The notes under the pieces: generated by a model
Told to the model about the DNA's origin: nothing
Databases searched by the model: none
What the model saw: only the letters and a program-made list of their open reading frames with translations
Program-made: the position numbers and the translations under genes
Assembly: GCF_038396675.1 (NCBI RefSeq)
Contig: NC_088930.1
Coordinates: 31,906,501 to 31,970,500, forward strand
Direction of reading: 5' to 3'
DNA from: Hydra vulgaris
Lineage: Eukaryota; Cnidaria; Hydrozoa; Anthoathecata; Hydridae
Length of the DNA: 64,000 nucleotides
Shown: positions 11,721 through 24,169 of the stretch, one piece after another
Layout of the letters: each line of letters begins with the position of its first letter
Position numbering within the stretch: position 1 is the first letter of the stretch

Positions 11721-11959
11721 TTTGACTCCTCCTTAAAGTTTTATATAAAAGGTAAAAAAACGGAGTCGATTCGGCATATAGTTTTATCAATTAAAATAGA
11801 GAAAATAATTCTGTTTTTGAATCTATTTTTATACTTTTTGCATAGCTATATCCGTTAAGTTTTTATTTGATTATTCCAAGCAGTGCACGAAATAATATGG
11901 TGTACGGTTTGACCTTGTTTTCCACTATATATCCTAAAAAAATGTAATGAAAATAACAA

Positions 11960-13140
11960 AACAATAAATTTTTTAATAAAATATATTTCTTTAAGCAATA
12001 AAACATTATTTTTTTGATTAATATACAATTTTTAAATAATAAAATTGTTTCAACAACTATTATTTTTGTTAATTGTTTTACATAAACGTATAAATGTCAG
12101 ATATTTATACTTTATTTACATAAAACTTAAATGTCATGATACACATGGAAAACAGAACTACTACCATGAACTTATAAAAGTGAGATGTCTGATTGATTTC
12201 CAACTCTTCATTTTCATGAAATTCTTGAATTATAAAGTTATCGTAAATATCTTGCTTTAAAATAGATTCATTATCAGTATGCGAGACAATCGTATGATTC
12301 ATTAAAGCGAGATTGTTACTGCTTAAACATTTATCTTCAACTTTTAAGGAAAACATTGATTCGGATATACTTAATTTTTCAATAGAATTGAAAAACATAG
12401 ATTCGGATATACTTAATTTTTCAATAGAGTTTTCATCTTCATTTTTATTTTCAACAAAACTGTTAGTTCCATCGTCGCAAATTTTTTGAGTGCATTCAGA
12501 TGTTTGCACGCTGATGAACGAATCTCTTTTACTATAATCATCTGATGTTTCATTATCAATCTTTAATTCCTTTAACAAAGAATCGTTTTCTTTCACCAGA
12601 AGAAAATATCGAAAGTAATATTTTCAATATTATTTTCGATAAATTATTCTGGTGTTTCTATTCTGTTTAAGCTGCAATCTTCTTCTTCTTCATTGTTGTT
12701 CATAATGACACAGCAAAATAATAACTTTTTTGGGCAAATATCCCTTAAATAGATTTTTTCATTTTTTTTGTAAAAAAAGTTTTCGGAAACGCCTCTCTAT
12801 CGTCTAAATTAAATAACCAGAAATTAAATTCAACAAACGCGTGGTGGCATTTAGCTGGAATAAGAAAATAAAAACAAGTTGTATTTACCTTAAATAAATA
12901 TTTCATGATCAACAATTTTGTTTTCTTCAATTCGATACATGCTTTGAAAATACTTCTCCAATAATTACCGAAGAACTTGGTTACTAAATAAAATATATAA
13001 ATCAAAAAAACTATTCATAAAATAAATGACGTCAAATTGTTTCTAAATGAAGTTCATTTTTCCAAAACTTTTTTATCTATTTAAATATCAAATTGGGTTG
13101 TTTAATTAAAGGTAACTTATTCATGTCATATCTCACATAT
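11960..13140. repeat. Dispersed segment, copy A (partner 51,935-52,770)
   Basis: Collinear similarity to 51,935-52,770: TTTACTTTATTTACATAAAACTTAAAT blocks at the left (12,108 and 52,078), the ORF region, and a right end with CATAAAATAAATGACGTCAAATTG and GGGTTGTTTAATTAAA. Copy A has an extra ~350 bp (about 12,640-12,990) absent from copy B. In the extra piece, a minus-strand AAG/GTAAAT ... TTATTCCAG pair could mark a ~40-bp intron; this is weak. Confidence 0.7.
12105..12596 (-). CDS. Unrecognised acidic protein with C-terminal membrane segment
   Basis: A 163-residue frame I do not recognise. It is rich in S, E, D and N, carries a near-perfect internal duplication (two copies of NSIEKLSISESMF), and ends with FMVVVLFSMCIMTFKFYV, a single hydrophobic stretch close to the C-terminus as in tail-anchored membrane proteins. 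The copy at 52.1 kb keeps the C-terminal region in frame (KQDIYD, QEF.ENE.LEI.QTS, F.VV.LFSM), which suggests past selection on the protein. The ATG is only the first one in this open frame; an upstream exon is possible. Whether it is a host or an element gene is unknown. Confidence 0.4.
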   Translation of the reverse strand: MKENDSLLKELKIDNETSDDYSKRDSFISVQTSECTQKICDDGTNSFVENKNEDENSIEKLSISESMFFNSIEKLSISESMFSLKVEDKCLSSNNLALMNHTIVSHTDNESILKQDIYDNFIIQEFHENEELEINQTSHFYKFMVVVLFSMCIMTFKFYVNKV

Positions 13141-14030
13141 TTAGCAAAATATATCAGGTATCTCAGATAGCATATACAGTGTAATAAAGAACAATTTATA
13201 ACCTTTACATACGTTCTTGGAGAAAATGACCAGAAATTATTAGTTATTGTTGTTAATTAATTTGATTAAAAAGAAACTTTACTTTTTTTATAATGATGAA
13301 TGTGACCACATTAAGTTTGCAGAATATAAAAATTGTAATGATTAGTACACAAAATATTTCCATTCAGACATAATTGCAAATTAAAATCATTTTGACATCT
13401 AATTTCGTTTGAAATGATGATATATCAGATGACTTATATATGTATTAGAAATTTTTATGGCTAATATTATCAGAGATTCTGAAATTAAGAGGTTTTAATG
13501 AGGAAATGAATCTGAAATCTGGAGAACTGTGACTAGCGATTAGATATATTGCAATTAACAAAATATAGCAAAATATTACATTGTTATATTATATTATATT
13601 GCTATATTATGTTTAATGATTTTTCTAAATTATGTTTTACGAAGTTGCTCATGATACATGCATTTTTTCTAAGCGCAATCTAATTATGTTTCTTTCAAAA
13701 ACAGAAAACAGAGGTTAATTTCAAATGTAGTGCTTTTAATGTAAATACATATACTTAGCATTTACAATGAGGGCACAATATTTAAAAATTACTGAAAATT
13801 TGTTGTAAGTTTTACTCTTTTTGGTTGTTATGAGAATCAAAAAGACTCAAACTTACAACAAAAGTTCAAGCCAGAAAAGTGCTTTTTGTGATTTTGGTAA
13901 ATTACTGTATGTGTATCTAATACTCTACCTATAGAAGCATTAGTTTTTAGATAAGTTGGTTTGAGATGATTTTGGAAAACATCATTTTGCTACGTTTAAC
14001 CGAATAAAGTCAAAGTGATTTAAAATATAT
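13140..14030. other. No gene seen; one hairpin
   Basis: AT-rich. The only structure I find is an imperfect hairpin at 13,799-13,863, with arms starting TTGTTGTAAGTTT and ending AAACTTACAACAA. Confidence 0.5.
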
Positions 14031-14355
14031 GGTTATGCGAAAATATAAATCCACTTACGCTGAAATAAAGATTATTTTATTCTGAAATAGAAATTTTTTT
14101 ATATGGAATTGTAAAGTTTTTTATGCTAAAATATAAGTTATTTTATACGGAAATATAAATTGTTCTATGCGGAAATATAAATTAAAATAAGAAAGTCAAA
14201 ATTAGAAAATATAAATTTAAAAAAGTTAAATGATAAGTTAGGGAGCAGCCATTTCAAATCCAAGGATTGAGTTTATTTAATAATTTACAGAGTATTTTCT
14301 AACTTTTTTATTTTAGTTTTATATTTTCTTATTTTAACTTGTATTCCGCATAACC
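14031..14355. mobile_element. MITE with GGTTATGCG ends
   Basis: Left end GGTTATGCGAAAATATAAAT; right end is its inverse, TATTCCGCATAACC. The interior holds several diverged copies of ATGCGGAAATATAAATT. A partial relative with the right end only lies at 33,095-33,196. Confidence 0.65.
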
Positions 14356-14359
14356 CTGT

Positions 14360-14955
14360 AGTAAATGAAAAGTCTGAAATAGGAAAAATATAAAATATAA
14401 TTAATAGTAAAAAAATTATATTAAATTCAAGGATAAGAAGAAAAATATCAGCTAATTAATTAACATATTAAACTTATTCCTTGCCAACGCATAAGGTTAT
14501 AGACGAGAACGCTATCATAATAATTGTTAGAATTCCAGCTTTTTATAAAATCTCGAACTCTGTTTTTTTATTTCTTTACAATTTTAAGAAAAATGACAAA
14601 AATTTTTATAGCTGCTTTTTATGATTTTGCTAAAAGGATTAAGCTAAAAGTAATAAGGTGGGCGAAGTTTATATGTTGTTCTTATTTAAAATTTTCATAA
14701 CATCAGATTGATGATGAAACCGACATTTATCCATTGTTAAAATCTCGATTTTGAATAAAATATGGCAATAGAGTTCTGTTTTTAAAATCAATGAAACGAT
14801 TACCAATAAATGCACCATCTGTTAACTCGTTCGCAATTAACCCAGTCATTAAAATAACTGCAATCAAGCTTATATTTTTTCCTTTGTAAGCCGATAAATA
14901 TGTTTCTGTATTTATTGGATCGAATCCATAATTAGATGAGGTGTGGAGGTTGAAC
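14360..14955. other. No feature seen
   Basis: AT-rich, no supported frame or repeat. Confidence 0.5.
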
Positions 14956-14958
14956 CCT

Positions 14959-15283
14959 CCCAGCCAACATTGACATAAGGGTGCTGTACGGGGCCCATAC
15001 GGGTCGTCAACTGGGTCCCGTATGGGAAGACCATCGGTATCCTGCCGGATCTTGGCCGCGGTTTCAATATGGGGTCCATATGGGTATGCCCGCTGGGTAT
15101 CCTGTATGGGTCCCAGTCAAATCCCCTACTTTAAAACCGTAAGGGGCTCATTTGGGTTTGCAACTGGGACCCATACGGGGAACCCATCGGGAACCCGCCG
15201 GATCTTGGCCGCGGTTTTCCTCTGGGGCCCATATATGTATGCCTGCCGGGTATCCCGTAAGGGTCCCACGGGGTTTACTTATT
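14959..15283. mobile_element. GC-rich tandem-repeat DNA element (CCCAGCCAACATT family)
   Basis: An island of high GC in AT-rich DNA. It begins CCCAGCCAACATTGACATAA and contains two ~153-bp units, each with CCGGATCTTGGCCGCGG (15,045 and 15,198), plus many GGGTCCCATACGGG-like words. The inverse end TAATGTTGGCTGGG occurs at 32,477-32,491 in an AT-decayed relative. The 90-residue frame here is a repeat artefact. Confidence 0.7.
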
Positions 15284-15289
15284 GCAAAT

Positions 15290-15610
15290 CTTGAAAAACT
15301 ACGTTTAAATGTTTAAAATTTACAAAAAAAGCAAATTTATATACAACTTTATTGGTTTATTTCAAACAAAATAAATAAAATTACAGTCGAAATTAGGCAA
15401 ACTTTTAAACGATTCTTTAAAAAATTTGATTAATTTAATAATGCTTTAATATGAAAAATAATATTTTTTAAATATATTTCAAATATATTAAATAGTTCTG
15501 TTGTTTTATTTTTTCAAATTTTTGTTTTTTATTTTTTAAACAGTTTTGTTAACATTTTTAAATTCACTTGTCGTTTAATTTAAACTTACATGCAACATTT
15601 AATTACCTCA
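15290..15610. other. No feature seen
   Basis: T- and A-rich spacer between the GC-rich element and the hAT remnant. Confidence 0.5.
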
Positions 15611-15611
15611 A

Positions 15612-17740
15612 ATGTCGAAAAGATATTATGAAAGCGGCACACCAAAGACCGAAACAGATTCGGAAAGTAGCAGAATTAAATAGCCTTGCTGGATCGTTAG
15701 ATAAATTTTTTTAAACGAGGCGAAAGTTGGTCAGTTTTGAACACTACTTTAATCGAAATATGCAATTTAAATTGTAAATTTCAATTTGAAAACAATAATG
15801 TTAAAGAAATATGAATGAGCCAGAACTTCAAAATTTCTATAACCAGAACAAGAATCTAGATGGTGAATCAGGATCAAATAGCGTCAATATTTAGGATTTT
15901 ATATCTAACAAGACTTCAGAAATTAGTAATAATTTACAAACGGAGAGCGGCAGTTAATCAAAATGCAATTACGATATGATAGATCCAGCAACATGGCCTG
16001 TTGAAATCGACAACAAAGAACGGATGTTTTTGGTAGAGCAGTCACCAAAAAGTATTAAAGATATCCATTATAAAAGAAATTCTCAAGGAAGATGTTTCAG
16101 TGACACTTTTTTTACCGACAAATAAGAAATGGTAAAAAAAAATTAAGAAATTGGCTTTTATATTTTAACTCGACAGGAAAAAGTTTCTGCTTCTGTTGTC
16201 GTTTGTTTCCATCAATAAAGATAAGCTTAACTTCAAGTGGATTTTCAAGATTAAACTTTAAGATTGCTGATTACCGAGATCAGTCGTATGATAACGCAAG
16301 CAATATGAAAGAAGAATATAAGAGAGTGAAAACACAAATTTTAGAAGTCAACAACAAAGCATGGTATACGCCGTGTGGTAGACATAAAATTACTTTAGTG
16401 ATAAATGATTGAGTTAAAAACACGATTAAAAGTCAGAATTTTTTAACTACATTAAAAAATTTATATAAAGTTTTTGCTGCATCAACAAAGCGGTAGGCTA
16501 TTCAAGTAAAATATTTAAAAATTAATCTGATTATTGATATTATTTTAAAAGTATAAAAGCCGTGAAATACCAGATAAATGAAATTAGTCTTTTTCTATAT
16601 AAACTTCAAAATAATCATCCAGATTGTAAAACTCATTTTTAATAAAACAAATAAAATCTTATGAACTTTTTGTGTTCACAACAACTTGGTATCACTTTTT
16701 ATCAAAGCACATTTTAAGCCAATTGCTTTAGCAAAAAAATATGGTAATTAATACTGCATTACTACATACAAAGGCTAGACTATTATCTCTTGATGATTTC
16801 ATTAACAATTTTGAACAGGTTATAAAAGAAGCATACGAAGCATCGGTAGATATAGATGTTATAGCACAGCTCACTGAGCGTTCTTCTTGTGATACTCAAA
16901 TATAAAGTAGAAACAAAGATTGTTTTGATAAATCACCAGAACCTAGTTTAGTCAAAACGGAGAGTACGTCATCTCAAAAGATTGGCTAACTATTGTTATT
17001 ATACAGACCATAAAAATAAAGCAAATGAGAAATACTACGATACTTAAATACCAAATGCAGAAATTGAATCAATAGACAATGATTGATCCAATTGGATGTT
17101 GTGATGATATTGATATACATGATCTCATTTCTGAAATTGATGATGAGTATAACCATCTAACTCAAACGGCTGAAGATAAGTTTAAAGAATCTTATTTTAA
17201 TAAACTAATTGATAAAGTAAAAGATTCATTGCAAGAACGATTTGAATCTTATAGTTTTTTAAACCAAATAAAATGGTTTTCTTCTCGAAAGTAAAAAGCT
17301 AAAAACTATGATTAAAAATGAATTCAATGGTAATTGTTCAAATCTTGTCAAATACTTAGGAAATGATGTTAAAGAGGAGAAGTTCAAAATAGAACTTTCT
17401 ATTTTAAGATTTTAGAAGATAATTGTGCTATTATAGAGAATTAGGAATTCATTTTAGAAAGGAATTTGGAAGAATTATGTCCAAATATATGTATCGCGTA
17501 TATCAAATAATTTTAATAATACTCATTACTCATAATTCAAAATTAATTACAAATTATCTGCGTTCCACAATGTCACAGGAAAGACTTTCAGGATTTACAA
17601 TACTCTCAATAGAAAATGCAAACGTAAAAGAGCATGGAAAATTGATGAATAATTTTTTTTTGTATAACTTTTTTTTAGAAATAAAACCCAATAAAAATAA
17701 ATTCAAGTAAATTGAAAAAAATTTTTTCAAGGGCCACAAA
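15612..17740 (+). pseudogene. hAT transposase remnant (TTF-zinc-finger / ZMYM1-like type)
   Basis: A string of broken frames in the order of a hAT transposase. It has an N-terminus MSKRYYESGTPK, the TTF-type region DPATWPVEIDNKERMF with NSQGRCFS, the RNase H region DQSYDNASNMKEEYK and NNKAWYTPCGRHKITLV, and a middle part LHTKARLLSLDDFINNFE. It ends with the hAT C-terminal dimerisation motif NYLRSTMSQERLSGFTILSIE. The catalytic D of SYDNA is kept, but stops and deletions are too many for function. Such enzymes cut and paste elements with 8-bp target duplications. I could not identify its terminal repeats. Confidence 0.88.
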
Positions 17741-17748
17741 AAGTTACA

Positions 17749-17750
<2 letters not shown>

Positions 17751-17780
<30 letters not shown>

Positions 17781-17843
17781 CACTGCTGATTTAGGTGAGC
17801 AGTGTGACATTATACTGAAAGCAGGCTTTCAGTATAATGTCAC
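17751..17843. repeat. (TA)n tract followed by a perfect hairpin
   Basis: TA tract at 17,751-17,779. Then perfect 19-bp arms at 17,804-17,822 and 17,825-17,843 (GTGACATTATACTGAAAGC and its inverse) with a 2-nt loop. Confidence 0.85.
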
Positions 17844-17935
17844 ATGCTGGGGACTGATTATTTTTAAATGTAATCTTTAAAATAGTGCGAAACTTCATCA
17901 TTTTATCAATTAAGACTCATCAGAAACCTTTTTTA

Positions 17936-18089
17936 ACAGTGCCGTGGCTACTAGATCCAAGCACCTCCTCCTTCAAAAGGGCCCTAAAATTCTTAAAAAT
18001 TATTTTAATAAATAATACTAAATAAATAAAAAACCTTACATTTGTAAAAGGGCCCCTAAATTTGCAAATGAGCCCCCTAGGCACAGCTC
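17936..18089. mobile_element. Short hAT-like MITE
   Basis: Imperfect inverted ends CAGTGCCGTGGCTA and CTAGGCACAGCTCTG, with AAGGGCCC words inside. Only ~154 bp. No 8-bp target duplication could be confirmed. Confidence 0.45.
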
Positions 18090-18106
18090 TGCTTATATGT
18101 GTGTGT

Positions 18107-18109
18107 ATA

Positions 18110-18205
<96 letters not shown>

Positions 18206-18210
18206 TATAT
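18107..18210. repeat. (TA)n microsatellite
   Basis: About 100 bp of TA with TG at the left edge and one TG interruption. Confidence 0.95.
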
Positions 18211-19136
18211 CAGGGTGTAAACTAGCCCTGTGAGTCCTATCAAATGTGGTATTCCCAAATTCTCATAAAATTAAAAAAAAAAAGTTCTTTAGAAAAAAAG
18301 TGGTGGTGTTGTCGGTCCTGCTTATTAAGTCTTACTGCAAATTCTATTTCAAGTAGTACATGTGCTTTGCCAAATAAGTTTTTTCAAAATATTGAGAAGC
18401 CATTTGCGTCAGATAATTACAAAATTTTGATCAATGTGAGTATAAGGGTAAGTAATTGTTTTTCTTTTTTTTGTTTGGTAGTTTGTATCAACTGAATTAG
18501 GTGATCACATCAACTATTATCTTTTTTTACTTATCGGCATCGACTAAAATCTTTTTTTACCTATTTACTTTTTTTTTTTTTTTTTAAATGGTGCTGAAAT
18601 ATAAGTTAAATACAAAAAATGTTTTATGATTATAACAAACAGGTACTAGAAATTTATTTAACAAAGAAAATGGATTCTTTAACTTTACTGTTCGCTTGTA
18701 TTAAAAGAAATGCATGTACATGAATGCCCACCAATAAAAAAGAAAAATATATTTATAAGAATACTCTTAAAATGTAAGTGGCAATGATATATTAGAGTTA
18801 AAATAAAATAAAATATACAATTCTTAATAATAATTAATATATACTGATTAAAATAATATAAAAATATATAATTCTTGATAATCAAAGTTTAATTTGCCGT
18901 GTCATTGTGAAGCCAATTTAATTTTGTGTTGTTTTCATATTAATCTTAGATAAATGTTACAGTATTTTTTATTCGGAGTAGAAAAGGAAAGAAGAAAATA
19001 AAAAGACCCCACAAACGCACTTTTAACTGGGGTTGAGAGGGGGTGGAGGAGGAGGGAGTGGTGAGATTAGGAAAGATTTTGACAAATTCCCAATTTCGTC
19101 AAAATGCTGAATCAAATCTATTCCTGGTTTACACCC

Positions 19137-19140
<4 letters not shown>
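18211..19140. other. No gene seen
   Basis: Short frames with a weak donor-like GTAAGT at 18,449; no family recognised and nothing else supportable. Confidence 0.45.

Positions 19141-19145
<5 letters not shown>

Positions 19146-19225
<80 letters not shown>
19146..19225. repeat. (TA)n microsatellite
   Basis: TA tract preceded by TG repeats. Confidence 0.95.
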
Positions 19226-19227
<2 letters not shown>

Positions 19228-19610
19228 ATATGTGGGTTGTCAGAAATTTTTTTCGATTTTTTTTTGACAAAAAGTAACAATTAAAATGCAAGATCGGAAT
19301 TTTTTTTTTTATTAATTGATAGACTGCCTGCCCCAACCAAACCCTCAGTTGATATAGCAGTACTCCCTTACGGGTTAGGCTAAAAGATAGTAGATGTAGC
19401 GAGTCAGGCTATTTGTTTTTTAAAACATTCTGGTCAATTAAAAACATTCTGGTCAATTAAATTTGCGTTTTTGTGGTTTTTTTAAAAAACGATTAATTTG
19501 TAATTAAATTAATGGTTTTGACTTTCATCCAACACGCGTAAGAATCACTTTTTTCCTTCCGTGCTTCCCAAATGCAACAAACTATAGAACTATACATATA
19601 TATATAGATA

Positions 19611-19797
19611 TTTTTTTTTTTTTTTGGTGCCTCAAGAAGTCCTAACGGTCTTGTCACAGAGCACCGCAGAAGTGCATTTAACCAGGAAGTCCACGCCTCC
19701 TTCCTTACCATGACGCGAAAATATGTCCAGAGCTCGTTTCGAACCTGGATCTCCTGCTTATAAAGCAAGTGTTCTAACCACTGCGCCACGGCCGCAC
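19611..19797 (-). mobile_element. tRNA-derived SINE, copy 1
   Basis: On the minus strand the head reads GTGGCGCAGTGGTTAGAAC (box A) and AGGTTCGAAAC (box B), the internal RNA polymerase III promoter of a tRNA. A unique body with GGTGCTCTGTGA and AGGACTTCTTGAGGCACC follows, then an A-rich tail (T run at 19,611-19,625 on the plus strand). A second copy with the same body is at 42,197-42,388, which shows it is a dispersed SINE and not a tRNA gene. Confidence 0.88.
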
Positions 19798-19837
19798 AAT
19801 ATATATATATATATATAGTCAACAACATATACAAATA

Positions 19838-20556
19838 TATATATTTATGTTGTCATCTTCAGTAAAAAGCTCTGGCTGTTGGCAAAAGTTTACTTTCGAG
19901 GATCCTTTGTAGTTGTACTGATTAATTCTGCCGTTATAAATGCCGCATGACCCTGTTCCTTTATGGGAGAAGCATCCCCATATTCCAACTGATCCACCTC
20001 CACCTTGTATCCTTGGTACACAAAAACACTCTTTGAACTTTTCACCAGCCAGCCTCTTGATGATTAATCTTGACTTGCAATTTATCACCTCAATATTGGA
20101 TTCGTCGCTGAAAATAACTATGGCCTAGTCTTCTACAGACCAGTGAAGTCTATCTCTACACCACTTTAATGTTTTTAGGCAATCTAAGACATGCAAAAGG
20201 TGTTTTTGAGCAGCAAAATAGCAATCTAAGCTTATTCATCTTCAGTCCATCTACTAACACTAACATTACCAGGTATATTTGTGAACCCTTCAGCAAGTTC
20301 GCGGTAAGAAATTTTAGGGTCTTGTTAAACCTTTCGATAGATATAACTTTGGTCTCTTGAAGATAGCTTTAAAGGCCTACTAAGCATTGGTAAATTTTTG
20401 ACATCATTATGTAGCTCGTGGTTTTTCAAAGTTGCTTGTACACATTTAAGCAAAACATTGCGCACTTGAACTATTTCTCATTGGCTTTTTGTTTTATTTT
20501 TTAGCAGACCTACAATTTGCCATTGTAACTTGTCTGAAACAGCTTTTCTGCCCATT
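19838..20556 (-). pseudogene. Second, different Tc1-type transposase fragment
   Basis: Starts MGRKAVSDKLQWQIVGLLKN, the usual beginning of a Tc1 helix-turn-helix domain. Degraded sequence follows, and then IVIFSDESNIEVINC (first catalytic D), VPRIQGGGGSVGIWGCFS and GTGSCGIYNGRINQ. The fragment stops before the second D and the E, at the (TA)n/SINE junction. Several stops. Confidence 0.8.
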
Positions 20557-21721
20557 TTTATCTTTTTAGTTTACCAAATAATTACTAATGCAAAAAACTC
20601 AAGATATAAAAATGATAATTTTATTTTATTTTTGCAAGAACGTTTATATAGCTGGAAAGAAATCAACCACCAAATTTAGATCGCTTGGATAACATTTTTT
20701 TGAGATATTTCAACTTAAGTCGTTAAATTTTATTTGAACCTATATTTTCACTACATTAGAAATACAGGTATGTTCTATTTAAATTAATAAACAACTAAAA
20801 AGCAAATTCCTAAAACATAACCTATTGGTCACAGGATTCGTCTGCTTTTTAAAACCTTTTTAACTTGTATTTGTAAAAATGACCTTTTTATTTGTAATTT
20901 CAAAACAATTATTACCTTCATTAGCTGAAACAAAATATTCTAAACCTTGATAATTTTAAATTGTAAACAGTGTTTCAATGCAATGGTAACTGATCAATCA
21001 AAATTAGGAATACTAAACTTCTGTTTATATACTTTTAGGTGTTTATTTGAGCAACCCTTTGTTCTTTGAACAAGCTTTTTTAATTGATCTGTAAAAGTTT
21101 TGTATTTGAATGAGGGACATCTATCAAGTACTTAAAATTTAACTGTATCATTTCCTATATGTATTAAAGAATTGTGCCGTGTAAACTAATTTTAAACTAT
21201 TGTAAACTAGTTAATCTTGTAGTTGACATTGTAAAATAGTTGATTCTTACCATAAAGTGCACCAAATAACTGCACAAAATAAGTTAGTAACTGACAAGCA
21301 AAATCAACATATTTTTTCAACAAAATAAAATATTCTAAAATTAGAACTCCAACTGAAAGTACTAAAATGCTTGAATAGATTCTTGGCTAAATCATTCCCT
21401 TTAAACAACTGGCCTAATGTATACTAAAAAAAGTCTAAGTTCAGTTGCTTTTCATTTTTTAATACCTTTTTAATATTTCGGAATGTAACAACATATCTGG
21501 AACAATCTGCCAGATAAAGTATTGACTGTAATCTGAGACAATTTACAACGCTTGGGCCATTTAACTATAAGTTGATTAGTCTTCGCATACCCCTTAGCAT
21601 ACTAGACCCATAAAGTCTAAAGGAAACTTTGTCACCATGTCAAAATTTAATTCCAATTATCACACCACTAAGATGTTCAGAATGCTTTTGATGACAAAAA
21701 TCTGAATTAGTGCTTAAAATT
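20557..21721. other. No feature seen
   Basis: AT-rich spacer of about 1.2 kb without a supported frame, terminal repeat or tandem array. Confidence 0.5.
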
Positions 21722-21729
21722 GATGAAAC

Positions 21730-22990
21730 AGGGCTTGTGATGAAGCGAGCGCGATCGCGCTCCGATCGTAAAACGCGCTCGTAAACGGTATTTACAAACG
21801 TTCTAGGCGCGATAAACAACGCTCGTTCAGCTTATAACGAGCGTATGAAATAACGCTCGTCCAATAGTTCGGGATTATTTTTTTATTTTCATAAAATATT
21901 TAAAAAAGATTTTTTATTAAAGATATACTATTATCAAAGCACTAATATAAAATATAAAAAGCACTACGTCGTTCTCTTTTGCACTAACGTAATGAATGAG
22001 CAGTTTGAAGTCGTTAATAGTCACTAATTTCTATTATGGAATGTGCACGTGGAAACACAAAGTGAATACAAAAATGCGCAAATAAAATAAGAATAGAAAA
22101 TTAGAAAACCACTATAAGAAAATTAAAACTTTATTTTTAATCTATTTAGAGTATTTTTAATCTTGTGAAAATATCAAGTAAGATTTATTTGATTTATTGT
22201 TTGTAATATTCCACACATCGTTTATAATAAAAATAAATATTAATAATAGAGTAATTTTTAAAATTAGTTTTTGTTTATAGTATAGGTTTTTTTATTAACT
22301 ATTATTTATTTTAACTCAAATTTAAAACGATTCTGTTGTTTAGAATGTTGGCAATCGCATTCGAAAAGAAAACAAAGTAATAACGTCAACATTTATTAAA
22401 TGGAAAGTTATTATTCTAATTTATTATTATTTCAAATTATTCTTGTGTTATTTTTTTAAGGTTAAATAAACGTAATTTAAAAAAGAAATTTTAGAAAAAA
22501 ATTAAATAATTAATTTGAATAAAAAATATCAAAAAATATAAAAACCATTAACCGTTAATTAAGTTTACCGCGTAACATTTTAAAATGCATATATCAAAAC
22601 AACGAATCAAAACACTAAATTATACTTCAATACTAAATCAATTAGAAGTTGCGTTTTTGTTTGATATTATTTTTTTATTAATATAAATAGTTAAAAATAA
22701 AATCGCGATCTGACAATATACAAGAAGTTTGGAAGTATAAAAATCTACATCGTTGAAGTAGTTTCATGAGTGTGATACTAATTCAAACATTTTTTGACGA
22801 AAGAATTATGTAACAAATAAAAAAAGATATAAAAAAATAAAAAGCTTTTTATGAGCATCGCCTTCAGCAATTTTCATGATCGCGCTCGCCGACGTTATTT
22901 CGAGCGCACATAATCACGCTCGATGAAAACATTTTCTAATTTTACGAGCGCGATTTAACACGCTTGACGATTTTCTTTATCACAAGCCCT
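21730..22990. mobile_element. Non-autonomous hAT-like element with CG-rich subterminal repeats
   Basis: Ends AGGGCTTGTGAT and ATCACAAGCCCT are perfect inverses. They are flanked by GATGAAAC (21,722-21,729) and GATGAAAT (22,991-22,998), an 8-bp target duplication with one mismatch, as for hAT elements. Both ends carry clusters of CGAGCG/CGCTCG (21,745-21,860 and 22,872-22,970) in otherwise AT-rich DNA. The ~1-kb interior is AT-rich without a frame, so a transposase must come from elsewhere. Confidence 0.8.
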
Positions 22991-23031
22991 GATGAAATAT
23001 GTAAAAGTATCTTGCCACACCACTCTCCTCC

Positions 23032-23071
23032 TGTTATCATATGTGATGCTGGTGCATCACATATGATGACA
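23032..23071. repeat. Hairpin
   Basis: 18-bp arms around ATCATATGTGATGC with one mismatch and a 4-nt loop. Confidence 0.8.
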
Positions 23072-23074
23072 GCA

Positions 23075-24070
23075 AGATTGATTTTATACTCAATATTTTA
23101 ATAGATAAAACTATCCTTTGGAAGAATTTTGAACTCTACCAAAAAATTATGTAGATAATCAAAAATGGAATTAGGTTTTTGGGCACCTATTTTTAAACAA
23201 ATTTCTAAAAATCCAATTTGGGTCGCCCAAAATTGCGAGTCCTAGGCCAAGGCTCTGACAGCAACATTTATAAACAGCAAAAACTTTTGGCAAATTTTAT
23301 TTAAATTTTTTACATGTATGTTTAAATTTTTTACATGTATGTTTAAATTTTGTCACTATTTTAGACTTTCATGGAATAATTTCCGACATATTTTTTTAAT
23401 ATAAAATATTTATGGAGTATTATTCTCTTTTACTATCAGCTTTCAAGCTGATTGAACTGACTTGATCAGCTTTAGCTTTAATTTGAAGCTAATGAGTTTA
23501 AAGCTGAAGCTGAAATATCAGCTGCAACCCTTAACTTACAGACAACATAGTTAATGCGATGTATATACTTTATCATAATACATGTGTTTTTTTTATACTT
23601 GAATACTTATTTTTTTATTTTATAATACATGTTTTTTTTAATACATGATTTTTTATAATATTCAATACTTAAGAAAATATTGATTTTTGCGGAATATTCT
23701 TTAGATAAAAATAATATTTTCTTACATTACTCTAATCGTGATAATAAACAAAGGTAATATTTACTCCATTACATTTGTCCCCCAAAATTCATGCATTTCT
23801 ATCATACATAAGTCTTTCACTAATTATAATAAACAAAAGTTATTACGATTATTATTATAATTATATTTACTAACCTGTCATTACTAATATTTATCAAAAA
23901 TACATTCTGGTTGTTGAAGTCACTTTTACTCATATCAGTATGCAAATATTGTTAACAGTCAGAGTGCACCAAACAGAAATATTCTTAAATATGCTGCAAA
24001 ATACAAGATATACATAAGATACATATCATATACGACTTATGACCTGGAACTTAATACTTTTATCCCAACA
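23075..24070. other. No gene seen; short local duplications
   Basis: TTTAAATTTTTTACATGTATG is duplicated near 23,305-23,345, and AGCTGA/TCAGCT words cluster at 23,438-23,527. Nothing else is supported. Confidence 0.5.
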
Positions 24071-24074
24071 TTTT

Positions 24075-24165
24075 AAAATTAAGTTATGGGAAACAAAAAT
24101 AGGGCTTAACTTACTATAAGTTATAGTAAGTTAAACCCTATTTTTGTTTCTCATAACTTAATTTT
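24075..24165. repeat. Large near-perfect hairpin
   Basis: 45-bp arms (24,075-24,119 and 24,121-24,165) with a 1-nt centre and two mismatches; followed by three tandem ACTTAATTTTA units. Confidence 0.9.
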
Positions 24166-24169
24166 AACT

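Noticed and set aside
15022-15294. 90-residue frame with repeated GPYGYA-like words
   Set aside because: Lies in a GC-rich tandem DNA element; the repeats are nucleotide repeats, and the frame is not shared by the relative at 32 kb.
19740-19797. tRNA-like sequence with boxes A and B
   Set aside because: The acceptor stem does not close, and the same head with the same body recurs at 42.2 kb, so it is a SINE and not a tRNA gene.
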